Assembly: GCA_020284085.1 (NCBI GenBank)
Contig: JACEVL010000767.1
Span: forward strand, 327,001 to 391,000
Length of the DNA stretch: 64,000 nt
Direction: 5' to 3'
Source: Aporrectodea caliginosa
Lineage: Eukaryota; Annelida; Clitellata; Crassiclitellata; Lumbricidae
The number at the start of each line of letters is the position of its first letter. Position 1 is the stretch's first letter. Positions 1 to 34,689 of the stretch are shown here, piece after piece. The notes under the pieces were generated by a model. The model saw only the letters and a program-made list of their open reading frames with translations, was not told where the DNA came from and made no database searches. The position numbers were made by a program, and so were the translations under genes.

Positions 1-2159
1 CATCAAACATAGCAGATTGCAAACGTTTCAAGAATGCGTACAAAACAAATAGAAAACAGAGATAACGTCGGCAATAGACTAGACTAACTGTCGTAAATTT
101 TGGTGCGTTGGAATGGAAGCATTCAGCAAAAATCAATAAATGTTTCTTTCCTTCCTGACTATTTACACCGTAATTTAACCACAAACGGAAAAGCCAGTTT
201 CCATAAAAATTAAAACATTTTCTGGAATATGTAATTTACTGTACATCTAAACATTTTTTTGCCGACAGATTTGGTATTTAAAATGATTCAAAGCAGGTCG
301 AAAGTCGTCAGTCAATCTGTACCGTTTAATATTCTAGCTAATGTAAAGCATGGTTTTCACTAATTCGATTTTGTCCTGTAAATATTGCCTCCGTCAAACA
401 TTGGCAAATCACGTAACTATAAACACAAAATATAAAACCATCTCGAAGTATAGTAATCGTTGTATATCAAGTCTCGTGTAAGAAAGTTTTTTGTGAAGTA
501 ATCGCCATATGTGAATCAAATCGCCATGTGAATCATTGGCCATGTGAATCAATTGCCACGTACATATTGAACAGCAGAACAGTCTCTGTGTGAACCAGAT
601 GCCGATTGCCATAAAAATCACAATAGAAAAGTTAAACAAACTACGTACAACATAATTACGTCCATCCAAACAAAGTGAGCGTCTCAATGTAACATAAAAA
701 TCGGTTGTGAAACTTTGCCATTAACGCATAAATAACTTTTAAAACCAGAGTAAGTCGTTTCTATGCAAACAAACGTGAGCAGAATTTCCGAAACAATAGC
801 AGCTAAACTCACAACAGTTGCCACTTCCTTTAACTCTTCCGCAAAAAATATACACAGTACCATTGACATTCTATCTCAAATAGGCTATATGTGAAATTTG
901 CCAAGTCTAGCTTATTTGGCTCGGAAAAACTTTAGCCACAACTACACGATTTATATGTGTAGATTTAGACCACAGGCAATGCCAAATTGTACAAGAGCAC
1001 GCTGTTATTATTATTATTGTCTTTTAGACGACAATGCTTTCAAACCTTATTAATATTATTGTTATTGTTATTATTATCATTGTTATTATTATTATTATTT
1101 ATTTATTAATTAACCTAATAAATAATTACTTATATAGCGCTAGTGTCCAATGCAATAGGCATCAAACGATGGTGCACCAAATCTAACCCGTAATCAGGTC
1201 AATAGTTCTGCCTGTATTGGACTTTCCAAAAGGGAGTGGCGCTTGCCTCAGCTGGTTCTTATGATTTAGGTATTTCCTGTCTTTTGTAGCAGCATTGGCA
1301 AATTGTCCCAAGTATTTTCTTAAAGAGAACTACCAAAAGCCGGTCCTCAGTAAATTATTGCATGTCAGAACCTACATTGTCAGAGTATTTATTGCCTTAT
1401 GTGTAAATTAGTAAAACCCATTTAAATTTCACTTAAAGGAAATTAATATTACCGAAAACGCTGAGGCACGTTTTCTGACAGGTCAAATTAAAATTGCTTC
1501 TCACAGTGTTGCCATTGCGAAAGATTGCTACTACTGAATTATGAGCAACAATGGAAAGGCTCAATGAGGTTACTTTAATACGCAAAATTTAAGCATTTTG
1601 TCGAAACAGGGCTTATCTGTAAGACACTGCCAATAATTGGCAACCACCTGCTCAACTATTATTTGTGATATTCTCTATTATATTAGTTGAGATACAGGCC
1701 TACTCCATAATTGATGTCTAAGCTAATGCATTAGTTTTGCGTACATTGCACATGATCACGCATTTCCAGTTTCGTAAATCGTCTGGTATTTAACAATTTT
1801 GTCGGATAAAGTAGGCTTACGTTAAAATAAGAACTTATTTGAAATTATTTGGCACAATTTGAAATTAGTTGGCACAGATCGCGAATAAGCAATAACACCT
1901 CTGAAAATTCAACACAGTGCAAAATCTTCTGCATCTTGCGAGTAAAGCATAGTGAGCAAGATATGCAAGTCTAGTTGTATTCACATAATATATAATATGC
2001 TTTTTGATATTATATATATCTTTACATGCTCTATAAAATCAAGGTGCCACAGCGGCTCGCATGCAACGTTTCACGCTCATTACGATACAAATATATACGT
2101 ACCATGACTGCTCTATACTGATCAATTGTATACTACATCGTTAGAAAAATGACACGAAC
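1..2159. other. AT-rich 3' flank of CHT1, no gene recognised
   Basis: AT-rich DNA with only short open frames. A few short repeats (GTGAATCA words near 510-560, ATT runs at 1000-1120). A TTATATAGCGC word at about 1130 resembles the 3' end of an L2-like element on the minus strand. Confidence 0.5.
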
Positions 2160-2292
2160 GTGAAATCTAGGCCTACGGGTTCCAATTGAACTCGATTTAA
2201 CAATGTGAAACTTAGACCTACGGGTTCCAATTGAACTCGTTTTAACAACGTGAAATTTAGGCCTACTGGTTCCAACTGAACTCGATTTAACT
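2160..2292. repeat. 45-bp tandem repeat, three copies
   Basis: Three imperfect copies of a unit beginning GTGAAATCTAGGCCTACGGG and ending near AACTCGATTTAAC, spaced about 45 bp apart. Confidence 0.8.
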
Positions 2293-3497
2293 TTAAGCCT
2301 ATACATATACAGACCTGCACTTCACGATGCGACCAATGGGAAGTCTATCTTCAAATTCATAGCTTTGGCAACGAAGTGCATGAATATGGGCACCTATCGC
2401 AACAACTGTTATACCCTCGAAGCTAGTAAGATATGATGAAATAAAGAACCAGTTCACATAGAAGATGGTTCTTTACTGCTTTTCAGTTTTATAATTTTGG
2501 TAAATGTAATATTGGTTGCGATTAAAAGTTAATTAAGTCGCACCGCACATACCTTAACATGTGTGCATGAAAAGAGTTTGATGTACGATTTTCTAATTCT
2601 CACATAGGCTATGGGACAAAAAAACTGATTAATCGTCCTGATTATTAGCTGCAGGCTTTCAGAATACTTGAAGCTACTGAGATGTCTCACGAAAAGGCAA
2701 CACGTGCCCGATCGACAGCGATAATTTTCAACTGAATATAACATCTATTGTACATTGTACTGAAACGTGCATCATGGCTCTGTATTGTGGAATCTGTTTC
2801 AAATTATAACCATACATTCCGATCCTCGTTGAAAAATTAGGCAGTTGCAACAAATGCATAATTATGATGCTTTTAGTAAATTCAGTTACTCATTTAAACT
2901 CCTCAGTTTGGAAAATTCTACTTAGAGAATCACCAAATGCAAACAAAAGTTATACCTTTTGTTGCTCCGAAGTCCGAACCTATGACAAAGGTACTCAATA
3001 TGAGCCTTTGTCATAAGCTTGAACTGAGCCAATTATCTAGAAAATTTTCTCTCGTTTCCTTGCTCGCATGACGAAAGCAATAAATTAAGAATACTAGAAT
3101 TCATCAAGTTATACATGGGATATAAAACAAGGATAGTTCGGGCTAATGGTAGACCTAAGCTAATTTGCTTCCTCCATCAGTCTCGGGTAAAACTCGTCTC
3201 CGCAATCACAAATCCTAATTAACTTCGCCGGAATTGGGCAATTTTTCTTCAAAACAATTTTCTCCTCGACGACATCAACTCCTCGTTACAAACTCGGAGA
3301 TTGTTTGCCATTTATCGGATTCAGCTCAGGGCTCGGCGACCTCCTTAGCCGTCGCCGCCATTTTGAATCGTTCGCCATCTTGACCTACTTACGGCTATAG
3401 CGATATATTATCTACTTCGTAATTTGCTAACGATAATTATTATTTCTACACAATACACTCGCAGCCGTCGTCGCCGCGTGGATTCCTACCATCAACA
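2293..3497. other. Probable 3'UTR and 3' flank of CHT1
   Basis: Sequence directly downstream of the CHT1 stop. The first few hundred bases (about 3200-3497) are richer in CG than the rest and include GCCATTTTGAATCG. No convincing minus-strand AATAAA signal was found close to the stop, so the end of the transcript is not defined. Confidence 0.4.
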
Positions 3498-24739
<21,242 letters not shown>

Positions 24740-24780
24740 GGCGACGGCGGGGAATCTTACGTTGAAGTTCTAAAACTAAT
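24740..24780 (-). promoter_or_regulatory. Possible 3' splice site of a 5'UTR intron before the CHT1 start codon
   Basis: Upstream of the CHT1 ATG, on the minus strand, GTTATTAGTTTTAG is followed by AACTTCAACGTAAG. This is a plausible acceptor that would place a non-coding first exon further upstream (beyond 24780 on the plus coordinate). No core promoter is recognisable next to the ATG. Weak evidence from the motif alone. Confidence 0.3.
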
Positions 24781-24849
24781 AACACCGTTGGCAAATGAGC
24801 TTAAGAGCTTAACAGAAGGAGCTACTTACACAGGCAAATAGGGCCTACA

Positions 24850-25160
24850 GCCCTACATGCATGCAAAAATGCATGCACACATACATGCATACATTCATAC
24901 ATACATACATACCAATATACATACATACATACATACATATGCATACATATGCATACATATACATGCATGCATGCATACATACATACATACGTACATACAT
25001 ACGTACATACATACGTACATACCTACCTACCTACCTACATACATACATACATGCATACATACATTCATACATACATATGTATGTATACATGCATGAATGC
25101 ATACATACTGGCATACATGCATGCATACATCCATACATGCATGCATACATACGTACATAT
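24850..25160. repeat. CATA-type microsatellite with GCATGCAT and CTAC variants
   Basis: CATACATA, GCATGCATACAT and ACCTACCTACC blocks about 0.1 kb upstream of the CHT1 start codon. Confidence 0.95.
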
Positions 25161-25164
25161 ATGT

Positions 25165-25345
25165 GGTTGGCCCCTCGACCTGGAATGGCCTCCCTCTGGC
25201 ACTCCGCTCCCTTCCTTGAACCCCTTCTCAGGCATTCCTCTCTCAACTGAAAATGGTCCTATTTGGTTGTGCTGGGGTTGGGAGCGCCTCTGAGTAGTTA
25301 CCTACAAGAGGCGCTATACAAATTCAAGTAATTCACGAATGATGA
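25165..25345 (+). mobile_element. L2-like LINE 3' end
   Basis: GGCCCCTCGACCTGGAATGG encodes the APRPGMASLW-type end. The 3' end AAGAGGCGCTATACAAATTC is followed by AAGTAATTCACGAATGATG. Confidence 0.7.
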
Positions 25346-26019
25346 ATATATAAACACATGCTCACATATCCTCCCGTCTTTCTCGTCCCAGACGGAATCC
25401 TCCTTAGTAGCTTCTCTGCCTCCTCCTCCTCTCCCTGGTCTCATGGCCACGGACTTAGACCTCCACTTACTAATCTTTGGACAACCCCTCTGACTAGACG
25501 CAGCGCTCGTTAAATGACCCTTGAAATTTAACGATTTCGGTTACGACTACTATCCGGGCTCAGCGTCGCTTTACTTCAATGCAGCAACGAGCAACGTCGA
25601 AACATTTCCACTAGATAACAACATTCAGCTGGAAATGTTCCAATCTTCCTTCTTCAATTCCCTCCTTTTTATTGATCAGTCACCGATCAATATGCATCCA
25701 GAGATCGATAAAGCATTCCAAGGCGTTCGGTTTAACGCCTCGCGTGTCTGGCCTGTGATTGGCTTCTGTCTGGTCGCGGTGTTCACTTCTTAGGACAAAG
25801 CTTGGGCTTTTGCAGCAACGATTTAACGTCGGTCAGTCAATTATTTGCGAATTTGACCAAGAAGGAACTGATTAGCGCAAAACACGTCAACAGATGTTGA
25901 CAAGGAAAACACGACTAATGACATACACTCACGCGAACTTTTTCCTCTTTTGTTTCGTCAGAATACACGAAACTTTGCAAAGAAGAAGAAGAAAAGAGCA
26001 GTCCCTTAAGCTTGCCCTA
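25346..26019. other. Sequence without recognised feature
   Basis: Holds a 90-codon open frame (25521-25793, plus strand) with no recognisable domain. Could be chance. Confidence 0.3.
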
Positions 26020-26430
26020 AGGCAGCCATGGGTATGAAGTGCTAGCGACTTTATTTTCTTAGCCTCGGCATGTGAGGGCGGGTGGTTAGTCCTATCCTTC
26101 GCATCTTCCCACTGACAGTGTACGGTCAGTGCATAGGTGTAGCTACATTGAGGAACGAGGAGGCCGTTGACTCCCCTTGCTTTTTATATACTGGCACTTC
26201 GATTGACCAATGACCCCAATTACCAGGATTTTGCCAATGGTCTGTGAAGTTTCCTCCTCTTGAATTTAAGTCTCGCTACGTGCCTAGGTCAGTGTTATCA
26301 TTATAGATGAGTTGGCTAGTGGGAGAAGGTGCAGCAGAAATCTCGAACCAGATTTATGCCCTGGCGGAGATTTGAACCCCGTCCTCTCGATTGACTGTCC
26401 AGCACGCTAACCACTACACTATCAAGCACA
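26020..26430 (-). mobile_element. tRNA-derived SINE, family B, copy 1 (split by a MITE)
   Basis: On the minus strand: head GTGCTTGATAGTGTAGTGG, then GAGAGGACGGGGTTCAAAT (B-box-like) and AAATCTGGTTCGAGATTTC. The body runs to CATACCCATGGCTGCC. Same family at 49498-49782 and 63640-63770. A 155-bp MITE splits the body. Confidence 0.8.
26132..26286. mobile_element. Small hAT-type MITE with 8-bp duplication GGTCAGTG
   Basis: Begins CATAGGTGTAGCTACATTG and ends TCTCGCTACGTGCCTA. Exact duplication GGTCAGTG at 26124-26131 and 26287-26294. The uninterrupted SINE at 49498 shows the empty site. 155 bp. Confidence 0.88.
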
Positions 26431-26689
26431 TCAGACGTTTGTGAACGTAGGCCCAAAAAAAACTGTACTATCCAGAAGAGGATCGCGTTTGCTACGCATT
26501 GTTTCTTCCTCCTCTTCAAAACCTTGACCCACCTATATGCTACCGAAATAAGTGTTTGTTCATTTCCAAAGTATTCTTATTTTGCAAAACCCGATAAATA
26601 AATAATATTCCGGTTGAAGAACCACAAATTTGCGTTGCTCTTATTTTGCTTTTCCAGTTTATATCGAGCTACCGCCTAATGCGATTGGA

Positions 26690-26885
26690 TGTTAAAATCA
26701 AATCCAATCCAATACAATTCAATCTAAACGGATTAGATCCAATGCAGTTTACCCTAATCAACCCCAATCTATTCCAGTCTACTAAAATATAATATAATCC
26801 AATCTACTCAAATCCAGTGAAATCTACTACAATCTAATCTAATCTAATCTGATGTAATTTAATCTAATCCATTGAATTCCATGAA
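26690..26885. repeat. ATCCA/TCTAA degenerate pentanucleotide repeat
   Basis: AATCCAATCC and AATCTAATCTAATC units with drift, like 23165-23315. Confidence 0.75.
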
Positions 26886-27825
26886 AAATGTCCTCGAAAG
26901 AGCATCATATCGTCGCATGAGAATTATAGTGTTCTATCTGCAGTTTTGTTTACATTGGAGTTAGACACACTGTCCGATTCAGGGTAATTTGTTCTATCTG
27001 CGTGCAAAATGGCGCTTGTTGAAATGGTGCCTTTCCTGGGAAAAGAACAGAAGTATTTTATTCTGTGTGCATATTCTTACCAACTGATAGGCATTATAAT
27101 ATTCTATGTGAACCACAACCAATTATATTCCAGAGATTTTATCACGTGGATATTACAGAACACGATGTTTCTTGATTATAATACACATGGTTCAGGATTA
27201 TCTTGTTCTATTACGGTCACGTGGTCTGAACGGCAAACTGTGATTCGCACATGCATATAGAATATTATAATAGTAAGCGTGTTCCGTTACAAAAGGATAA
27301 TCAAAAAATATTACATAAAGAGACAAAATGGAGAGACTAATTCGAAAATAATGCACATATAGGGCCTATACAATGATAGCAAGTATCACAGTTAAAAATG
27401 ATATTACAAAAATAGCTTTTTCTCTAGAATTATTATATAATATACTTTTATAAATAATTACAGCGATAGTCATAATTCATTTCGCTAGTAATTATAATGT
27501 TCCATGTAATGACGAATCATCATAACATTTAATTGTATAGAGCTATTTCTGTAATATTTTGTTCTATTTGAACAAATTCCAAAAGTTGCCTTCAAATTAT
27601 GTTTTCTTATGCAAGAGGCTTCAATCGTCGTGATTGCTTAAAATTGCCGATGTCCACATAAATGTTTTCTAAACCTTCTTTCTCTATTTTGTCCCACCAA
27701 AGAGTTTTCAGTACTAAATTCTAAGTCACTAAACTTTCTTTTTCGATTTTCTCCGTTTCACCAAAAGTGCGCATAGAACAGTCTACTTCTCATGCGACGA
27801 TATGTCAGCTTCAAGTGACATCGTA
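26886..27825. mobile_element. Non-coding element with inverted terminal repeats of about 60 bp
   Basis: CATATCGTCGCATGAGAA with GTTCTATCTGCAGTTTTG on the left (26906-26949) matches the reverse complement of 27764-27804. Weaker similarity runs outward to about 26886 and 27825. No target duplication could be fixed, so the ends and superfamily are uncertain. The inner sequence has repeated TTCTAT words. Confidence 0.6.
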
Positions 27826-28224
27826 CCCAACAAGGTGAGTTATGTTTGGCATCGTTAAAGCAGGCACAGAATCCAAATATAGCTCCACCTGACGGCAATT
27901 GGCAGAGCTCCTTATAAATCGCCGATCTATTTTTAGCGACAACAAATTTACGGTCCGCCAAATCGGTCCCCATTTCATACCAGGTCTCCAATGCGGAGAG
28001 ATGATAGCAATGGGAAAGAAGCGATAAGGAATAGCAGGAAGTGGACGACTGGAAGAGAGAAATAGAACGAGAAGATTGATATAATGACGCAATCATAAGA
28101 GTGGCTGCATCGGTGCGTTTTCTGCGCTGCTTCTGCGCTGGGAGCAGATCTTTTGGATCCACATCAGTGGGAGTTTTCTCTTCTCAGATGATAGAATCAA
28201 AATCAATGGATAGAGTCGTACCAT
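27826..28224. other. Sequence without recognised feature
   Basis: Holds overlapping minus-strand open frames without recognisable domains. Probably chance. Confidence 0.3.
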
Positions 28225-28291
28225 TCGTCTGTCTGTCCGTCCGTCCGTCCGTCCCTCTCTGCCTGTCCCCTCTTCTATAGCTCCCTTCCTC

Positions 28292-28326
<35 letters not shown>

Positions 28327-28643
28327 TTCCTTGCCTCTCTTTATCCTTCTCTGATTTTCGTGTCCGTCCTTTCGTTCATCCTTCCGTCCGTATGTCTGTT
28401 CATCTGGCGACTGGTATCAGTCAGTCTCTTCCTCCCTCTCTTCCTCTCCTCTCCTCTTCTCTCTGTCTGTCTCTCTGTCTGTCTCTGTCTGTCTCTGTCT
28501 GTCTCTGTCTCTCTCTCTCTCTCCTCTCTCTCTCTCTGTCTCTCTCTCTCTCTCTGTCCTCTGGCTCTGTCTCTCTCCTCTCTCTCTGTCTCTCTCTGTC
28601 TCTCTGTATCTCTGTCTCTCTGTCTCTCCTCTCTCTGTCTCTC

Positions 28644-28674
<31 letters not shown>

Positions 28675-28970
28675 GTCTGTCTGTCTGTCTGTCTCTGTCT
28701 GTCTGTGTCTCTGTCTGTCTCTCTCTCTCTCTGTCTCTCTCTCTGCCTCTGTCTCTGTCTCTCCTCTGTCTCTGTCTCTGTCTCTCTCTGTGTATGTCTG
28801 CTCTGTCTCTCTGTCTCTCTTTCTCTGTCTGTCTGTCTGTCTGTCCCAGTCTATCTCTTTTTCTCTGTGTGTCTCTCTGTCTCTGCCTCTCTCCCTGTCT
28901 CTGTCTGTCTCTGTCTGTCTCTGTCTGTCTCTGTATGTGCCTGTCTGCATGTCTCTCTCTCCCCCTTACT
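28225..28970. repeat. CTGT/CT-rich low-complexity block
   Basis: Pyrimidine-rich TCTCTGTCTG units over 0.75 kb. Long open frames (Leu/Ser/Val/Cys, or Arg/Asp/Gln/Thr on the other strand) are composition effects. Confidence 0.95.
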
Positions 28971-29384
28971 TCCCTTTATCCTTCTCTGCCTTTCATGCAT
29001 TTCATGTGTCCGTCCCTCCTTCCGTCAATCCATCCGGTTTTCTGTTCATCCTTCAATCCCTCCTTCCGTCCCTCCTTCCGTCCCTCCCTCCTTCCCTGCC
29101 TTCATCTCGGTCTGTATGTTACGGTGGCCAAGGCAGCGATTAGAAGAAGCAGAGCAGCTGCGTCTGCAACCGACCAACCGAGCGAACGATGATGCTCGTG
29201 AGCACAACCACCAGAGCAGCAGAGCATCAGCATCATGCAGTTGCTGCTGCAGCAGATTTATTGATTTCGGGGATCATCGTAACGACTGTCACCGACCGCG
29301 CGCAGAGCTCGACAGAGGGAATCAGAAACATACCACCACACAGGAACACTCACATCTCGTACCATCAGCAACACACAGACATAC

Positions 29385-29520
29385 CCACGCAGACAAACAG
29401 ACATACCCACGCAGACAAACAGAAATACCCACGCAGACAAACAGACAAACCCACGCAGACAAACAGACAAACCCACGCAGACACACAGACATACCCACGC
29501 AGACACACACACACACACAC
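29385..29520. repeat. 22-bp minisatellite, about six copies
   Basis: Unit ACCCACGCAGACAAACAGAC plus AT or AA, grading into an ACAC run. Confidence 0.9.
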
Positions 29521-29756
29521 ATAGAATGCCGCACACGCCAACATTTAGGAACACTCATTCATCAATCAAAAAGACTACACTAACAAATGCACAAAGCACA
29601 GGAACTATTACACAATGCGCTCAGTATAGAATGTTGTACTTGCCAACATTAACGAACACTTTTCATATCAAAAAGACTACATTAATGTCGGAGCACAGGA
29701 ACTCATACACAATGAGCTCAGTACGTACAGGAGCGTTTATATTGCAGACTTAGCCA
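29521..29756. repeat. Diverged duplicate of about 100 bp
   Basis: GCCAACATTTAGGAACACTC/ATCAAAAAGACTACACTAAC at 29540 recurs as GCCAACATTAACGAACAC/ATCAAAAAGACTACATTAA at 29640, both with AGCACAGGAACT...ACACAATG. Confidence 0.6.
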
Positions 29757-29895
29757 CCAGTCAGCAGTCAGTCGTTAGTCAGTCAGTCAGTCAATTCAGT
29801 CAGTCAGTCAGTCAGTCAGTCAGTCCGTCCGACAGTCATTCAGTCATTCAGTCAGTCAGTCAGTCAGTCAGTCAGTCAGTCAGTCAGTCAGTCAG
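29757..29895. repeat. CAGT tetranucleotide repeat
   Basis: AGTCAGTCAGTC run with a few variants. Confidence 0.95.
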
Positions 29896-30604
29896 CTAGT
29901 ATGTCTGTCTCTCAATCTGTCTGTCTAAATGGCTATCTCTAAATCTGTTTCAGTCTGTTCATTTCCCTATCTTTCACGTAATACTCCATTTAGGTATCCT
30001 CCCTCTCATAACTATACGCTACAGTGTGCTACACATTAACAGACTCGCATATATACGTTAGAGCGAATGATCACACAGTATTATAGTTTATGCTTATACG
30101 CCTACTCATTCATATGCACATTGACACAGGGACATAATCAGAAACACTAATATGACATGCAAACACAGATACATGGACATAATCCCAGACATAATCACAC
30201 ACACCCACATATACCCACGTATAAGACTTATTAAAAGTAACACAATCCACTTAACGCTCCACTCCTGAAACAGTCATCTTCCAACACATAATCATCTTCG
30301 ATTTCTTCAAAGACGCACCCATACACGCGAGCACACTAATGTATACACATGCAAACACTCACACACATGCTCACCTATCTACACTCACATTAAACACACA
30401 GGCAATTACACACTCAAAGACGCTCTCACACACATACATGTGCACACACAAACACACACATATATATATAGGCGCTCAGCAATGTATGCGTTGGCCAACA
30501 CGAGGGAGGCTCTCACTGAGAATAGCTCGACAAACTGATTAACTAATTGTCGTCAGGGCGCTGGCGAAGATGGAGCTCTTCACAGGCCGCCGCCATTTAT
30601 ATAC
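29896..30604. other. Sequence without gene, ACAC-rich
   Basis: Contains CACACA-rich stretches (30320-30470) and otherwise unique DNA. Confidence 0.4.
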
Positions 30605-31620
30605 GAGAGAGAACGTGGGGAGGAAATTGTAGGAAGGTATATGGAGGAAGGTAGGATGAGGGTAAATGGAGGAAGGTATATGGAGGAAGGTATATGGAGG
30701 AGGGTAATTGTAGGAAGGTATATGGAGGAAGGTATATGGAGAAAGGTATATGGAGGAAGGTATATGGAGGAAGGTATATGGAGAAAGGTATATGGAGGAA
30801 GGTATATGGAGAAAGGTATATGGAGGAAGGTATATGGAGAAAGGTATATGGAGGAAGGTATATGGAGGAAGGTAGGATGAGGGTAAATGGAGGAAGGTAT
30901 ATGGAGAAAGGTATATGGAGGAAGGTATATGGAGGAAGGTATATGGAGGAAGGTATATGGAGGAAGGTATATGGAGGAAGATAAATGGAGGAAGGTATAT
31001 GAGGAAGGTATATGGAGGAAGGTATATGGAGGAAGGTATATGAGGAAGGTATATGGAGAAAGGTATATGGAGGAAGGTATATGGAGGAAGGTATATGGAG
31101 GATGGTATATGGAGGAAAATAAATGGAGGAAGGTATATGAGGAAGGTATATGGAGGAAGGTATATGGAGGAAGGTATATGGAGGAAGGTATATGGAGGAA
31201 GGTATATGGAGGAAGATAAATGGAGGAAGGTATATGAGGAAGGTATATGGAGGAAGGTATATGGAGGAAGGTATATGAGGAAGGTATATGGAGAAAGGTA
31301 TATGGAGGAAGGTATATGGAGGAAGGTATATGGAGGATGGTATATGGAGGAAAATAAATGGAGGAAGGTATATGAGGAAGGTATATGGAGGAAGGTATAT
31401 GGAGGAAGGTATATGAGGAAGGTATATGGAGAAAGGTATATGGAGGATGGTATATGGAGGATGGTATATGGAGGATGGTATATGGAGGATGGTATATGGA
31501 GGAAGGTATATGAGGAAGGTATATGGAGAAAGGTATATGGAGGAAAGTAAACGGAGGAAGGCAAATGAAGGAAGGTACATGAAAATGGAAGAAGGCAAAG
31601 GGAGGAAGATAAATAGAGAA
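30605..31620. repeat. 14-bp minisatellite, about 70 copies
   Basis: Unit GGTATATGGAGGAA with variants GGAGAAAGGTATAT, GAGGATGGTATAT and a 13-bp form lacking one G (GTATATGAGGAA). Higher-order blocks with GATAAATGG and AAATAAATGG recur every 150-230 bp. Both strands are open in two or more frames because the unit lacks stops. Confidence 0.95.
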
Positions 31621-31799
31621 GGGTAATTGATTTCGATAAGAACGTCAATGAAAGGACGTGGTAAACAGACCGTCGGCTGCTCAGTCATGTCTGTGTCATC
31701 AAAAGATACTCAGACCAGCCACTCCTTATCTGGTTACATTTATTATGGGCGATTAGAGTGCATACTGTATTGTGCAGTTTGGATGAGTATTTATGCAAG

Positions 31800-32130
31800 G
31801 GAGAAAGCAGAACGGAAGGAAGGACGGAGGAAGGGAAGGAAGAAGGAAGGAAGAAAGGTGGGAAGAACGAGTGGAATGTTTGAATGAAGGAAGGGTGTAC
31901 GGTAAGAGGGAAGCAAGAAAAGAGTGAGTGACTGCAGGCGGAGAGAAAAGAAGAAAGAAAAAAGGAACGAAAGAAGGAAGGGAGGAATGAAAGAGAGACG
32001 GAGGAAAAAGAAATGGAAAAAGGAAGGAAAGAAGTAAGAAAAGAATGACAGAAGAAAGAAAGAATTAAGGAAGAAAAGAACGATAGAAGGATTGCAGGAA
32101 ACAAGAAAGGAAAGGAGGGAAAGATATCTT
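31800..32130. repeat. GGAA/GAAA purine-rich block
   Basis: AAGGAAGGAAGAAGG-type units on the plus strand. Confidence 0.85.
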
Positions 32131-32167
32131 CGAATGTTCTAATATGATAATACGTAATAAGTAATAA

Positions 32168-32189
32168 TAATAATAATAATAATAATAGT
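32168..32189. repeat. AAT microsatellite, left part
   Basis: AATAATAAT units on the 5' side of a very short RLE-element insertion. Confidence 0.9.
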
Positions 32190-33464
<1,275 letters not shown>

Positions 33465-33606
33465 GGTCTAATTGAGTTACAAATTTCAAATTACTTTGGG
33501 ACATGTAATTTCAAATTACAAAATACATGGGAAATGTAATTGAATTACAAAATAACAAATTACAAATTGCTCAATTTCAAGTAATTTCAATTACTGCCCA
33601 TCCATG
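33465..33606. mobile_element. Fragment of the hAT family seen at 51814
   Basis: TTACAAATTTCAAATTAC-type repeats ending TTACTGCCCATCCATG, like the subterminal and terminal parts of the element at 51814-53148. Confidence 0.6.
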
Positions 33607-33833
33607 ATAGGTTACATGTACAATTGTACCTGCATACGTACAGATATACATAAAAAACTATATACAGACTGACAGTCAGGCATGCATGCATATGTATACC
33701 TTTATATATAAATACATAATATTATTTTAGGACTCTCCCTTTGTTTCCAATTTATTCGTTTGTATCCTATTGCAAATAATTGCATATGTCAAAACCATTT
33801 TTGTTTCATTGGTTCAATAAAATATGTGGTCAT

Positions 33834-33836
<3 letters not shown>

Positions 33837-33880
<44 letters not shown>
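33837..33880. repeat. TA dinucleotide repeat
   Basis: Pure TATATA run, then CATACATA/GACAGACA units to about 33960. Confidence 0.95.
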
Positions 33881-33885
<5 letters not shown>

Positions 33886-34009
33886 CATACAGACAGACAA
33901 AATATATACATAGACAGACAAAAGACATACATACATACATGTCATACACACATACATACATCCAAGTATGCATGTATTTACATAATTTGACAGAACGATA
34001 GATATGCAC

Positions 34010-34110
34010 ATTCATTCATTCATTCTGAGCATTTATATAGCTACTCAGAAGCGCTCAAAGACATTGCACTGCAGAGACTGACACAAAGTCGGGCAGCTGG
34101 ACTTCCTGCC
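34010..34110 (-). mobile_element. L2/SINE 3' end with CATT tail (minus strand)
   Basis: CATTCATTCATTCTGAGCAT then TTATATAGCTACTCAGAAGC, the reverse form of the L2-type end. Confidence 0.6.
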
Positions 34111-34321
34111 AATTCCGGATTTTTTTGTAGAATTGGGTAACTACTGCATTACTGTATCGCCAGGTGCATTGTACCAAGTTCTGTAGTTTAATCTCATCCT
34201 ACAAGTGTATTAACGCTAGTATTGTTCAGAGGTCCTCCCAACTTCTTGGTTACGATTTCTGGTCTAAAGACTCTCCATGCGGGCAACCGACTATTTAAGT
34301 AGGCTGATGACTGTTATTTAG

Positions 34322-34665
34322 TGTGTTTTTGAAACTGTATCATTGAAAGTGTGTTATTGAAACTGTATCATTGAAAGTGTGTAATTGAAACTGTATGGTT
34401 GAAAGTGTGTTGTTGAAATTGTATTGTTGAAAACGTGTTATTGAAACTGCATCATTTAAAGTGTGTAATTGAAACTGTATTGTTGAAAGTGTGTTGTTGA
34501 AATTGTATTGTTGAAAAACGTGTTATTGAAACGGTATAATTGAAAGTGTGTTATTGAAACGGTATCATTGAAAGTGTGTTATTGAAACGGTATCATTGAA
34601 AGTGTGTTATTGAAACGGTATCATTGAAAGTGTGTTATTGAAACTGTATCGTTGAAACTGTCTTG
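34322..34665. repeat. 28-bp minisatellite, about 12 copies
   Basis: Unit GTGTGTTATTGAAAC plus GGTATCATTGAAA with variants. The flanks carry a direct repeat (GATGACTGTTATTTAGTG at about 34302 and 34670), so the array lies between duplicated host sequence. Confidence 0.9.
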
Positions 34666-34689
34666 TTGATGACTGTTATTTAGTGGTCC

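Noticed and set aside
25521..25793. 90-codon open frame on the plus strand
   Set aside because: Composition is not repeat-driven, but no domain or neighbouring exon supports it. Left as unassigned sequence.
28360..29583. 407-codon plus-strand open frame rich in Ser/Leu/Val/Cys
   Set aside because: Follows a CT-rich low-complexity block and then an ACAC/CAGA minisatellite. No domain, no splice context.
30539..31688. 360-codon minus-strand frames (Tyr-Leu-Pro-Pro/Phe-Leu-His-Ile-Pro repeats)
   Set aside because: Translation of the 14-bp minisatellite. Two frames are equally long, as expected when the unit has no stop.
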